The position numbers and the translations under genes are program-made. The notes under the pieces are model-generated. The model was not told where the DNA came from. It made no database searches and saw only the letters and a program-made list of their open reading frames with translations. Positions 51,963-60,932 of a DNA stretch of 64,000 nucleotides are shown here, in pieces. The stretch's first letter is position 1, and every line of letters begins with the position of its first letter. The DNA comes from Thermohalobaculum sp039513195 (GTDB lineage Bacteria > Pseudomonadota > Alphaproteobacteria > Rhodobacterales > Rhodobacteraceae), in NCBI GenBank assembly GCA_039513195.1, contig JBCCRM010000026.1, positions 1 through 64,000 on the forward strand, read 5' to 3'.

Positions 51963-53842
51963 GCGCGCCGCCGTTCCAGTTGCTTTGCTGCAGCCAGCAG
52001 CAGGGTCACCGCGGCCGGGGTCATCCCTTCAATCCGCGAGGCTTGTCCGAGCGTTTCAGGCCGGATCTGCGACAGTTTCGCCTGCAACTCGGTCGATAGC
52101 CCTGGCAGAGCGTGATAATCCAGCTTCGCCGGCAAGCGACGCGCATCCTCGCGACGAAGCGCCGAGATATCGGCCTGTTGCCGTTCGATGTAGTGCCGAT
52201 AAACCGCTTCTCGCTCGATTTGCTCGAAACAGTCAGCGCTGTGATGTGCAAGCTCAGGCCATATTTTCAGGAGATCGCGGGCAGATATGTCGGGTAAACT
52301 TAGAAGGTCGAGCCCCGAACGCCGGACACCGTCCCGATTCACTGCCAAACCCTTTTCAGCAGCTTCTGTGGGCGTCACCATGCGCTCCATCAGCGCTTCG
52401 CGCGCGTTTTGCAAAGCCTCGTACTTTGCCTCGAACCCCGAGCGCCGTGGCGCCGAGACACACCCGATCTCCATCGCGAGTGGCGTGAGCCGCTGATCCG
52501 CATTGTCAGCGCGCAGATGAAGCCTGAATTCCGCTCGCGAGGTGAACATTCGGTACGGCTCCGATACCCCGCGTGTCACCAAGTCGTCGATCATGACACC
52601 GAGATAGCCGTCGCTTCGTCCTACAACGACCGGCGAGGCGTCTTGAATTTCAGATACAGCGTTAATCCCCGCAAGCAGGCCCTGGCCCGCTGCCTCCTCA
52701 TATCCGGTCGTGCCGTTAATCTGCCCCGCCAGATACAACCCGGGGAGGGACTTTACTTCTAGGGTCGGCCGCAACGTTCTTGGATCGATGTAATCGTACT
52801 CGATCGCATAGCCCGGCCGCAGCATCTTAGCATGTTCCAAGCCTCTGATCGCGTGAACGAACTCTCGCTGTATCTCGGCCGGCAGCGACGATGATATCCC
52901 GTTTGGGTACACCGTCGTGTCGTCAAGACCTTCCGGTTCGAGAAAGATCTGATGCGCGTCCTTTTCTGCGAAACGAGTAACTTTATCTTCGATCGACGGG
53001 CAGTATCGCGGGCCAACCCCTTCAATCATCCCGCCGTACAGTGCGGACTGACCCAGGTTCGTTCGCACGATCTCGTGGGCGGCGTCATTCGTATGCGCAA
53101 TATGACAATCTACTTGGCGCAACACCGGCGACTTACTCGTGAACGAGAACAGGGTGGGGTCATCGTCACCGGGCTGTGGCGCTAAAACGGAGTAATCGAT
53201 TGTCCGTCCATCTAGTCGCGGAGGCGTCCCAGTTTTCAATCGACCCTTTGGAAGCGAAAGCGCAGCAAGCCGATCAGCGAGGCGCGATGCCGCCGGGTCC
53301 CCGACACGGCCACCTGCCCTCCGATCTGATCCGATATGGATCACGCCATTCAAAAAGGTCCCGGTCGTCAGAACGACACAATGTCCCGTTACCTCCGATC
53401 CGTCGGCCAAGACGACGCCACAACAACGATCTGTTCGCAAGATCAGATCGGTGACCTCCCCCTCGATGACCTGAAGCTTGGGAAGTTGCGAGAGTTGCGA
53501 TTGGATCGACCGGCGATAGGCGGCCCGATCACATTGCGCCCGTGGCCCGCGAACGGCGGGGCCCTTTCTTCTATTTAGAAGCCGGAACTGTATGCCCGCA
53601 TTATCGGCTGCCACGCCCATCAGCCCATCGAATGCATCGATTTCCCGAACCAAATGCCCCTTGCCTAAACCGCCAATCGCGGGATTGCAGGACATCTCCC
53701 CGATGCGGTCGTAGCGGTGGGTCACAAGAACTGTTGGCGTTCCCATACGAGCAGCCACCGCCGCGGCCTCGGCGCCGGCATGACCACCGCCAACAACGAT
53801 AACCCGGCTAGCGTCGCGTTGTTCCACGTGAAACATCCTCAT
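51959..53842 (-). CDS. mnmG: tRNA uridine-34 5-carboxymethylaminomethyl modification enzyme MnmG (GidA)
   Basis: 627 residues. FAD-binding VIVVGGGHAGAEAAAVAARMG, MSCNPAIGGLGKGHLVREIDA, the redox segment RAQCDRAAYRR, GTFLNGVIHIG and PGLYLAGQINGTTGYEEAA are all present. MnmG works with MnmE to modify the wobble uridine of several tRNAs. Its ATG overlaps the mnmE stop by 4 bp. Codons for FHVEQ near the start contain a parS site. Confidence 0.98.
   Translation of the reverse strand: MRMFHVEQRDASRVIVVGGGHAGAEAAAVAARMGTPTVLVTHRYDRIGEMSCNPAIGGLGKGHLVREIDAFDGLMGVAADNAGIQFRLLNRRKGPAVRGPRAQCDRAAYRRSIQSQLSQLPKLQVIEGEVTDLILRTDRCCGVVLADGSEVTGHCVVLTTGTFLNGVIHIGSDRRAGGRVGDPAASRLADRLAALSLPKGRLKTGTPPRLDGRTIDYSVLAPQPGDDDPTLFSFTSKSPVLRQVDCHIAHTNDAAHEIVRTNLGQSALYGGMIEGVGPRYCPSIEDKVTRFAEKDAHQIFLEPEGLDDTTVYPNGISSSLPAEIQREFVHAIRGLEHAKMLRPGYAIEYDYIDPRTLRPTLEVKSLPGLYLAGQINGTTGYEEAAGQGLLAGINAVSEIQDASPVVVGRSDGYLGVMIDDLVTRGVSEPYRMFTSRAEFRLHLRADNADQRLTPLAMEIGCVSAPRRSGFEAKYEALQNAREALMERMVTPTEAAEKGLAVNRDGVRRSGLDLLSLPDISARDLLKIWPELAHHSADCFEQIEREAVYRHYIERQQADISALRREDARRLPAKLDYHALPGLSTELQAKLSQIRPETLGQASRIEGMTPAAVTLLLAAAKQLERRRA
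53820..53835. promoter_or_regulatory. parS centromere site 2
   Basis: TGTTCCACGTGAAACA is the exact reverse complement of parS site 1 and also one base from the canonical palindrome. It lies in the first codons of mnmG. Confidence 0.88.
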
Positions 53843-55128
53843 TTGCCGAGGCAGAAGTTCGAGAAAACCTCTCCTAAGACATCCTCTGTGCTAGTCGCGC
53901 CCACCAAATTACCGAGGCCGCCAAGAGCATTACGAAGTTCTTCCGCCACGAGCTCCGCGCCGATCGGTATCGCAGATTCGGCCGATGCTAAAGTCCGTTT
54001 CATGCCTTCCAAAACCGCAGCCTGTCTCGGCGTGCCTGCTAAACCCAATTGCTCTCGGTGGCGCCCAAGCCTCCGCGCGACCTCCGCAAGCAGCTCCGAG
54101 ATACCGTCTCCCGTCAGCGCCGACACAGCGAGATCGCCTGGTCCAGAGCCAAGATCAGACATGCTCCAGATCACCAAATCGCCATCTCTAAATAGTTCCA
54201 GGCTTGCAGAATCTGGCCGAAGGAAAAGTCGCAGCGTCGCATTGGCTGCGCGCGCCCTTGCTCGATCAACACCGATGCGCTCGACTTCGTCGGTGCTATG
54301 CCTCAAGCCCGCAGTATCGAGAAAGCGCACTATGGCCCCGTCCAACTCGCAACGAATTTCCACGATGTCCCGAGTCGTTCCTGGAACCGGCGCTGTGATC
54401 GCAGCCTCCCGTCCTGCCACAGCATTGAGCAACGTCGATTTGCCAACATTCGGTGGGCCTAGTATCGCAATCTCATGCCCGTGGCGGAGGCGGTCGGCCG
54501 CCACATAGTGTTCCAATTCCTGGCCTATCTCTGCCGCTACGGAAGCGATAAGTGCGGCGACCTCCGGTGACACGTCTTCCGGCACCTCCTCATCCGCCCA
54601 ATCCATTGTCACCTCGACAAGAGCCAGAGCGCGCACGAGCGACTGCCGCCACTGTTCTGCGCGTCGCTCGAAGCCTCCTTCCAGTCCCTTGATGGCTCGC
54701 CGGCGTTGTGCATCGGTTTCCGCCGCGAGGAGCTCTCCAAGCGCCTCGATCTCCAACAAGCCGGTCCGACCTGCCTCCAAAGACCGACGGGTAAACTCAC
54801 CCGGTTCGGCAAGCCGCAAGCCAGGTGTCCGTTGTAGCCAAGCGAGAACCGCATCGGTCACCGCTACACTTCCATGGCAATGGAGCTCGACCGCCGCTTC
54901 GCCGGTGAAACTCGCTCCCTCCTCGAAGCAGATCATCAGGACTTGGTCGAGCGCGCTGCCCTCCTCGTCGCGGAGCCAACGCAGCGCTGACACCCGCGGC
55001 GGCGGCATTTGCCCGACACCGCGTCTTACAGCAGCGTGCGCGAGTGACCCAGATATCCGGATTACCGCGACGCCCGAGCGCGCCCGAGCAGTCGACAAAG
55101 CAAAAATCGTGTCCGCCGCCGGCTCCAT
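53839..55128 (-). CDS. mnmE: tRNA modification GTPase MnmE
   Basis: 429 residues from MEPAADTIFALSTARARSGV. The N-terminal folate-binding domain is followed by the inserted G domain: ILGPPNVGKSTLLNA (G1), VPGTTRD (G2) and DTAGLR (G3). The C-terminal motif FSNFCLGK, with the catalytic Cys, is intact. An earlier in-frame ATG at 55173 is not supported. Confidence 0.97.
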   Translation of the reverse strand: MEPAADTIFALSTARARSGVAVIRISGSLAHAAVRRGVGQMPPPRVSALRWLRDEEGSALDQVLMICFEEGASFTGEAAVELHCHGSVAVTDAVLAWLQRTPGLRLAEPGEFTRRSLEAGRTGLLEIEALGELLAAETDAQRRRAIKGLEGGFERRAEQWRQSLVRALALVEVTMDWADEEVPEDVSPEVAALIASVAAEIGQELEHYVAADRLRHGHEIAILGPPNVGKSTLLNAVAGREAAITAPVPGTTRDIVEIRCELDGAIVRFLDTAGLRHSTDEVERIGVDRARARAANATLRLFLRPDSASLELFRDGDLVIWSMSDLGSGPGDLAVSALTGDGISELLAEVARRLGRHREQLGLAGTPRQAAVLEGMKRTLASAESAIPIGAELVAEELRNALGGLGNLVGATSTEDVLGEVFSNFCLGK

Positions 55129-55197
55129 CGCCCCTTGACCTCTGCCGCCTGCCACGGTCTCGTCATAACCCAATTATCGGGATCGGGGGATGATATC

Positions 55198-56178
55198 ATG
55201 GCGCAGGCTGAAGGGATCAGATTGCATCAAACCGGCGGGCCAGAGGTGCTCCACTTCGAAGAATGGGAGGTGCCGGCGCCCAGCGGAGATGAGATCCTGA
55301 TCCGCCACGACGCGGTTGGCGTCAACTTTATCGATACCTATCAGCGCAGTGGCCTCTACCCAATCCCCTTGCCCGGCGGTTTAGGTCTCGAGGCGGCGGG
55401 TACTATCGAAGCCATCGGCGCAGGTGTAACCCGTTTCAGGCCGGGCGACCGAGCGGCCTATTGCACCGGCCCCGTTGGAGCTTATGCCACCTGCCATGTC
55501 GTTAAAGAGGCGCGCGCTATTGCACTCCCGGACGAAATCAAAGCAGATCATGCTGCAGCAGGGATGCTCAAGGGTCTGACAGCGCAGTATCTAATACGGC
55601 AGATCTACCCTGTCGGTCCGAATGATACCGTCTTGTTCCACGCGGCCGCTGGCGGGGTTGGGCAAATCGCCGTGCAGTGGCTCGCGGCCCTTGGCGCGAC
55701 CGTCATTGCCACCGCCGGTGGGGCTGAGAAATGTGCTTTGGCGAAGCGCCTCGGCGCGACCCATATCATCGACTACAATAAAGAGGATGTTCCAACCCGC
55801 GTCCGGGAAATCACCAACGACGCGGGCGTTCCTGTCGTTTTCGACAGTGTTGGTAAGGCCACATGGCTGGGCTCGCTGGATAGCCTTAAACCACGCGGCT
55901 TGATGGTAAGCTTTGGAAACGCTTCCGGACCGGTCGAGGGCGTGAATCTGGGGATCTTATCGCAGAAGGGATCGCTCTTCGTAACGCGGCCAACGCTCTT
56001 CCATTACACAGCAACCACTGAAGCTTTGGAGGCTGCTGCCTCTGATTTTTTCGCAACCCTTATCGCCGGAGACGTAAGGATTTCTGACCCGACAGTTTAC
56101 CCGCTATCCGAGGCCGCCCAAGCGCATCACGACCTAGAAGCCAGACGAACGACTGGATCGCTGATCCTACGGCCGTAG
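55198..56178 (+). CDS. quinone oxidoreductase, zinc-independent MDR family
   Basis: 326 residues from MAQAEGIRLHQTGGPEVLHF. The N-terminal catalytic domain has VGVNFIDTYQRSGLYP, and the NADPH-binding AAAGGVGQIAVQWLAALGA follows, with the long-range DYNKEDVPTRV and VFDSVGK segments. Members reduce quinones by one electron using NADPH. It is on the plus strand between mnmE and rho, which in related genomes are often adjacent, so it may have been inserted here. Confidence 0.93.
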   Translation: MAQAEGIRLHQTGGPEVLHFEEWEVPAPSGDEILIRHDAVGVNFIDTYQRSGLYPIPLPGGLGLEAAGTIEAIGAGVTRFRPGDRAAYCTGPVGAYATCHVVKEARAIALPDEIKADHAAAGMLKGLTAQYLIRQIYPVGPNDTVLFHAAAGGVGQIAVQWLAALGATVIATAGGAEKCALAKRLGATHIIDYNKEDVPTRVREITNDAGVPVVFDSVGKATWLGSLDSLKPRGLMVSFGNASGPVEGVNLGILSQKGSLFVTRPTLFHYTATTEALEAAASDFFATLIAGDVRISDPTVYPLSEAAQAHHDLEARRTTGSLILRP

Positions 56179-56190
56179 GGGACCTTGGTT

Positions 56191-57456
56191 CTACGCGTTC
56201 ATTGCGTCGAAGAATTCGGAGTTTGTCTTCGTTTGCTTCATCTTGCCAAGCAAGAATTCGATCGCGTCCGTTGTTCCCATCGGATTAAGGATGCGCCGCA
56301 GCACATACATCTTGGTAAGATCGGCCTTGCTGACGAGCAGGTCTTCTTTCCGGGTCCCGGACTTAAGGATATCCATTGCAGGGAAAACGCGTTTATCGGC
56401 GACCTTACGATCCAGCACGATTTCCGAGTTACCTGTGCCCTTGAACTCCTCGAAGATCACTTCGTCCATGCGGCTGCCCGTATCAATCAGCGCTGTTGCG
56501 ATGATCGTCAGCGATCCGCCTTCCTCGATGTTTCGCGCGGCACCAAAGAACCGCTTTGGCCGTTGCAATGCGTTAGCGTCAACGCCGCCAGTGAGCACCT
56601 TCCCGGAAGACGGCACCACAGTGTTGAAGGCCCGGCCAAGCCGCGTGATGGAGTCGAGCAAGATCACGACATCGCGGCCATGCTCGGTCAATCGCTTGGC
56701 TTTCTCGATCACCATTTCACTGACTGCAACGTGACGTGTCGCCGGCTCGTCGAAGGTTGAGGAGACAACCTCGCCCTTCACCGATCGTTGCATATCAGTC
56801 ACTTCCTCTGGCCGCTCATCGATCAGGAGCACGATGAGGTAGCATTCCGGGTGATTTTGTTCGATCGAATTCGCGATGTTCTGCAAAAGTACCGTTTTAC
56901 CGGTACGCGGTGGCGCCACGATCAGGCAGCGCTGACCTTTTCCAATTGGTGCGACAAGATCAATGATCCGCGCTGACTTGTCCCGGATCGTTGGATCTTC
57001 AATCTCCATCTTCAGCCGGTCATTTGGGTACAACGGCGTAAGATTATCGAAGTGGACCTTGTGACGCGCCTTCTCTGGATCCTCAAAATTTATCGTATTT
57101 ACTTTCAAAAGCGCAAAATATCTTTCTCCGTCTTTTGGTGCTCTGATCGGCCCTTCTACAGTATCACCAGTCCTTAAGGCAAATTTCCTAATCTGATTAG
57201 GACTCAAATAAATATCGTCGGGCCCGGGCAAATAGTTTGCTTCCGGAGCCCGTAGAAATCCAAAGCCATCCTGCAAAACCTCCAATACACCTGTACCAAC
57301 AATTTCAACATCACGTTCAGCCATTTCACGGAGAATGGCAAACATCATGTCTTGCTTTCGAAGCGTAGATGCGTTTTCAACCTCTAAATTTTCCGCCAGT
57401 GCCAATAGGTCGGTTGGCGACTTCGCCTTGAGGTCGGAGAGTCTTTCTTGAGTCAT
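56191..57456 (-). CDS. rho: transcription termination factor Rho
   Basis: 421 residues. The N-terminal RNA-binding domain includes GVLEVLQDGFGFLRAPEANYLPGPDDIYLSPNQIRKF (about residues 57-93). Walker A is RCLIVAPPRTGKTVLLQNIA, Walker B VVILLDSITRLGRA, and the Q-loop region TGGVDANALQRPKRFFGAARNIEEGGSLT is nearly invariant. Rho is a hexameric RNA helicase that ends transcription. Confidence 0.98.
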   Translation of the reverse strand: MTQERLSDLKAKSPTDLLALAENLEVENASTLRKQDMMFAILREMAERDVEIVGTGVLEVLQDGFGFLRAPEANYLPGPDDIYLSPNQIRKFALRTGDTVEGPIRAPKDGERYFALLKVNTINFEDPEKARHKVHFDNLTPLYPNDRLKMEIEDPTIRDKSARIIDLVAPIGKGQRCLIVAPPRTGKTVLLQNIANSIEQNHPECYLIVLLIDERPEEVTDMQRSVKGEVVSSTFDEPATRHVAVSEMVIEKAKRLTEHGRDVVILLDSITRLGRAFNTVVPSSGKVLTGGVDANALQRPKRFFGAARNIEEGGSLTIIATALIDTGSRMDEVIFEEFKGTGNSEIVLDRKVADKRVFPAMDILKSGTRKEDLLVSKADLTKMYVLRRILNPMGTTDAIEFLLGKMKQTKTNSEFFDAMNA

Positions 57457-57604
57457 GATCCCAGTCCGGTTTGGACAATGAGGAGAGGGAGGTCAGGTTG
57501 AGGCAATCAGCGTGATGCACAAAGTGCGCTGCGAGGCAACACTAACCTCAACCAACTCAAATATGGCGGTCAAAGGTCGAGTGTCAACAGGGGATGGAAC
57601 GGGA

Positions 57605-58042
57605 TTAGAACGGCTTTACGATCGCCATGACAACGATGCCCACGAACAACAGTGTCGGCACTTCATTCGCGATCCGGAAGAACCGGCCGGAATGCCGGTT
57701 GCGATCCTCTCGGAAACTCTTCATCCAACGCACGAGCAGGTGATGAACCCAAGTCATCGCGATGATCATTACCAGCTTTGCGTAAATCCACAGATCGCTT
57801 GACCAGTCAACGACGCCCGATACGAAGGCGAGCCATAGGCCGGTGATCCAGGTGACGACCATTGCTGGGTTCATGATGAGCCGGAGCAGCTTCCGCTCCA
57901 TCATCTTAAAAGTCTCCGACGTCTCCGACCCAATGGCGGCGTGTTCGGCATGATAGACGAAGAGTCTTGGCAAGTAGAACATTCCGGCCATCCAACTGGC
58001 CCAGGCCATCACATGCAGTGCCTTCATCCACTCATAAAGCAT
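57605..58042 (-). CDS. hemJ: protoporphyrinogen oxidase HemJ
   Basis: 145 residues with four membrane spans. WMKALHVMAWASWMAGMFYLPRLFVYH carries the conserved His near residue 10, and LIMNPAMVVTWITGLWLA and YAKLVMIIAMTWVHHLLVRW follow. HemJ oxidises protoporphyrinogen IX to protoporphyrin IX in haem synthesis. It lies 6 bases after hemE. Confidence 0.95.
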   Translation of the reverse strand: MLYEWMKALHVMAWASWMAGMFYLPRLFVYHAEHAAIGSETSETFKMMERKLLRLIMNPAMVVTWITGLWLAFVSGVVDWSSDLWIYAKLVMIIAMTWVHHLLVRWMKSFREDRNRHSGRFFRIANEVPTLLFVGIVVMAIVKPF

Positions 58043-58048
58043 GCCAGT

Positions 58049-59083
58049 TCATCCCCTGACCACGCGGAGTAGTTGATCTACATGCGCCGGATCTGCATCC
58101 GGTGTGATCCCGTGGCCGAGATTAACGATATAGGGCGTCCCCTGCATTTCCTGGAGCATCCGCTCTGCAGCAGCCTTCAAAGGACTACCACCGAGCACCA
58201 TGAGCATCGGATCGAGATTGCCCTGCAGTGTCGCTCCGGCCAACACCGACCGAGCCCAGGGCAGTGACACCTGCGTATCGAGCGCAAGCCCATCTGGACA
58301 AACAGCGTCATTGAACGCGATGTAGCCAGCACCTGCTTGTCGAGGGAAGCCAATGGTTGCAACGCCGGGATGCCTTTGCTTCAGCGCCTCGAAAATCTTC
58401 CGTGCAGGCTCGATGGAAAAGCGGCGAAAAGCGTCTGGGGAAAGACTTCCTGCCCAGCTATCGAAAAGCTTCACGACCTCGGCACCAGCATCGATTTGGC
58501 GGGAGAGGTAATGGATCGTCGCGTCTGTCACGAGATCTATGAGTGCGCCGAAGCCTGTCGGATCGCGGTACATCCAATTGCGTGCGGGCGCCTGATCGGG
58601 CGTGCCGCGGCCTGCGACCATGTAGGTCGCCACAGTCCATGGCGCCCCTGCAAAGCCAATCAGTGTCGTCTCAGCGGGCAGAGATGCGGATAGACGCGAC
58701 ACGGTCTCGTAAACCGGCGACAGCGTCTCATCGATCGCATCCAACGGTCTGAGTTTCGAAAGATCCGCGGATGACGTCACTGGATCCAGCCTTGGCCCTT
58801 CCCCTTCGACAAAGCGCAGTGGCTGTCCCAATGCATGCGGTACCAGTAGGATATCGGCGAACAGGATCGCTGCGTCGAAGCCGTAGCGGCGGATCGGCTG
58901 CAGCGTCACTTCTTCAGCAAATTCTGGCGAGTAGCAAAGATCGAGAAAACTACCGGCCTTGGCGCGAGTTGCCCGATACTCTGGCAGATACCGACCTGCT
59001 TGGCGCATCAGCCAGACGGGCGGCCGCGGCTGTACGGTACCCCGCAATGCCGCCAGAAGTGGTTTCAATGGTCCCCTCGCCAC
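58049..59083 (-). CDS. hemE: uroporphyrinogen decarboxylase
   Basis: 344 residues from GTG. PPVWLMRQAGRYLPEYRATRAKAGSFLDLC is the family signature, with Arg residues for substrate carboxylates, and ILFADILLVPHALG carries the catalytic Asp. FAGAPWTVATYMVAGRGT is also present. It forms coproporphyrinogen III. With hemJ it makes a haem operon next to the probable replication origin. Confidence 0.97.
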   Translation of the reverse strand: MARGPLKPLLAALRGTVQPRPPVWLMRQAGRYLPEYRATRAKAGSFLDLCYSPEFAEEVTLQPIRRYGFDAAILFADILLVPHALGQPLRFVEGEGPRLDPVTSSADLSKLRPLDAIDETLSPVYETVSRLSASLPAETTLIGFAGAPWTVATYMVAGRGTPDQAPARNWMYRDPTGFGALIDLVTDATIHYLSRQIDAGAEVVKLFDSWAGSLSPDAFRRFSIEPARKIFEALKQRHPGVATIGFPRQAGAGYIAFNDAVCPDGLALDTQVSLPWARSVLAGATLQGNLDPMLMVLGGSPLKAAAERMLQEMQGTPYIVNLGHGITPDADPAHVDQLLRVVRG

Positions 59084-59505
59084 ATAAGAGTCTTCTTTAG
59101 AAGGATGATGATGCGGTTGTCCGCTGGAAAGCGGGGATTACCGCATTCCTTTCTTTTTGCACAGAGTTATTCCCACGATTCGCGCACCGATAGGGCCTTC
59201 GGTCTGGGTATCGTTGCCAGATCCGATTTCAGAGCTTGACGCTGTATTGTCACTGAATTTTGGCTGAGCTGCCAACAATCGGGACTTGACCTGCCTATAG
59301 CCCAACATCTGTCAACAGCTTACGTACGGATACCCACAGGAACGATGTCGGTCGGTTAGATTTTGTTAACACGTGGAGGAAACGGCGATCTGTCCCCAGC
59401 CTCTCGTGAGATGGCCGAACCATCCCCGGTAATCACAATTATCCACATCTGCTCTTGCCTCGTTTCGTGCGGTCGGCGATCTGTCAGCGACGAGGGAGGG
59501 CAACT
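59084..59505. other. probable chromosomal replication origin (oriC), hemE-ppsR intergenic region
   Basis: A 422-bp interval between divergent hemE and ppsR. In Caulobacter and Rickettsia the mapped or predicted origin is between hemE and the gene equivalent to ppsR, followed by maf, aroE, coaE, dnaQ and secB, the same order as here. The interval contains one perfect DnaA box, TTATCCACA (59439-59447), and two 7-of-9 matches, TTATTCCCA (59167-59175) and ATACCCACA (59330-59338). Short AT-rich patches include TTTCTTTTTGCA and TTAGATTTTGTTAAC. parS sites and parAB lie within 10 kb, as expected. No experimental or skew evidence is available here. Confidence 0.72.
59439..59447 (+). promoter_or_regulatory. 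DnaA box
   Basis: TTATCCACA is identical to the high-affinity E. coli DnaA box and lies inside the proposed oriC, about 60 bases before ppsR. Confidence 0.7.
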
Positions 59506-60342
59506 GTGGACCACGCCGAAAGGCCGAACATTCATTTAATCTCAGATTCCACGGGCGAAACCCTGGAGGCTGTGACGAAGGCCGCATTGGCACCCTTCAC
59601 TGCCGCTACTCCAAAGCTGCATTTTTCGATCTTCGTTCGGTCGGAGCGGGATCTGCTAGAGGCTTTGGATGGGATACGCGAGGCGCCCGGACTGGTGCTC
59701 TACACCTTGGTCGATGCCGGACATCGCGCCCGGTTGGCGGCTGAGGTCCGCGCCCTCGGCTGCGAGGCGATTCCGGTTCTCGACCCATTGATCGCTTCGC
59801 TGGCCCGGTTTCTCGGCCGTCCGCCGCAGCATCGGCCAGGGATGCAACACCGCGTCGATGATGATTACTTCCGGCGAATTGCGGCGCTCGATTTCGCCAT
59901 AACCCATGACGATGGCGCGCTTGGCGAGCGGTTGCGGAGCGCTGAAGTGATCCTCGCCGGCGTAAGCCGTACGTCGAAGACGCCCACTTGCATTTATCTC
60001 GCGCATCGGGGTGTTAAAGCGGCGAACGTTCCCCTGCTTCCCCAAAAAGCGCCGGACCCGGCGTTGCTGCAGGCAATGGCTGCCGGCACACCGGTTATAG
60101 GTCTGACCGCCAGTCCAACGCGGCTCGGCCAGATCAGGTCACAGCGCCTGGTGTCGCTGGGAGACCGACAGCACGACTATGCCGATCTCGAGCATATCCG
60201 TGCCGAGGTAGCGGACAGCCGTCTATTCTTTCAGACCCACGGAATTCCAATCATCGATGTCACCCGGCGGTCGATCGAGGAAACGGCGGCTGAAATCCTG
60301 GCTATCATGCGTGCGCGCTCAAGCGAGGAGAGGTCTGGATGA
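59506..60342 (+). CDS. ppsR: pyruvate, phosphate dikinase / PEP synthase regulatory protein (kinase-pyrophosphorylase)
   Basis: 278 residues from GTG with GAGGGAGGG upstream. NIHLISDSTGETLEAVTKAAL is the N-terminal signature, HRVDDDYFRRIAALDFAITHDDG is in the middle, and the P-loop is AGVSRTSKTPTCIYLAHRG. Members switch PPDK or PEP synthase by ADP-dependent phosphorylation and Pi-dependent dephosphorylation. It is the first gene to the right of the probable oriC, coupled to maf. Confidence 0.93.
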   Translation: MDHAERPNIHLISDSTGETLEAVTKAALAPFTAATPKLHFSIFVRSERDLLEALDGIREAPGLVLYTLVDAGHRARLAAEVRALGCEAIPVLDPLIASLARFLGRPPQHRPGMQHRVDDDYFRRIAALDFAITHDDGALGERLRSAEVILAGVSRTSKTPTCIYLAHRGVKAANVPLLPQKAPDPALLQAMAAGTPVIGLTASPTRLGQIRSQRLVSLGDRQHDYADLEHIRAEVADSRLFFQTHGIPIIDVTRRSIEETAAEILAIMRARSSEERSG

Positions 60343-60932
60343 CCTTGCTTCTGGCCTCTGCCAGCAAAGCGCGCGCCGACATGCTCCGCGCAGCCGGCGT
60401 GGCTGTTTGCATCCGCCCCGCTTGGATTGACGAGGCTGCGGTGAAGTCCGCCATGCGGGCCGAGGCGGCGGCCCCCCGTGATCTCGCGGATACGCTTGCG
60501 GAGCTGAAGGCCGCTCGTATTTCAGGGTCCGCGCCGGGGCATTTGGTTCTGGGCGCCGACCAGATCTTGGTTCAGGCGGGAACGATTTTCGACAAGCCAC
60601 GGGATGCCCTGGAAGCGCGGAAGCACCTAAAGGCGTTGCGTGGCAAGTCTCACCACCTGATCTCTGCGGCGGTGATTGTCATTGATGGCGTGCCAATCTG
60701 GCGCCACATCGGCCAAGCAGAACTGACCATGCGCCCGTTTAGCGATGCGTTCCTAGACACCTATCTCGAAAGCCTTGGCGAGACGGCGCTGCAGACCGTC
60801 GGGGGGTACCATCTCGAGGGGTTGGGTGCGCAGCTTTTCTCCCGGGTACAGGGCGACTACTTCACCATTCTCGGGCTGCCATTGCTGCAGGTTTTGGACT
60901 TTCTACGCGTCCGCGGGGTTATAGGCGAATGA
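60339..60932 (+). CDS. maf: Maf family nucleotide pyrophosphatase
   Basis: 197 residues, with ATG overlapping the ppsR stop (ATGA). LLLASASKARADMLRAAGV is the Maf N-terminus, VLGADQILVQAGTIFDKP has the catalytic Asp, and LRGKSHHLISAAVI and YLESLGETALQTVGGYHLEGLGAQLF follow. Maf proteins hydrolyse noncanonical or ordinary NTPs to limit misincorporation. The exact substrate class is not determined. Confidence 0.94.
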   Translation: MTLLLASASKARADMLRAAGVAVCIRPAWIDEAAVKSAMRAEAAAPRDLADTLAELKAARISGSAPGHLVLGADQILVQAGTIFDKPRDALEARKHLKALRGKSHHLISAAVIVIDGVPIWRHIGQAELTMRPFSDAFLDTYLESLGETALQTVGGYHLEGLGAQLFSRVQGDYFTILGLPLLQVLDFLRVRGVIGE

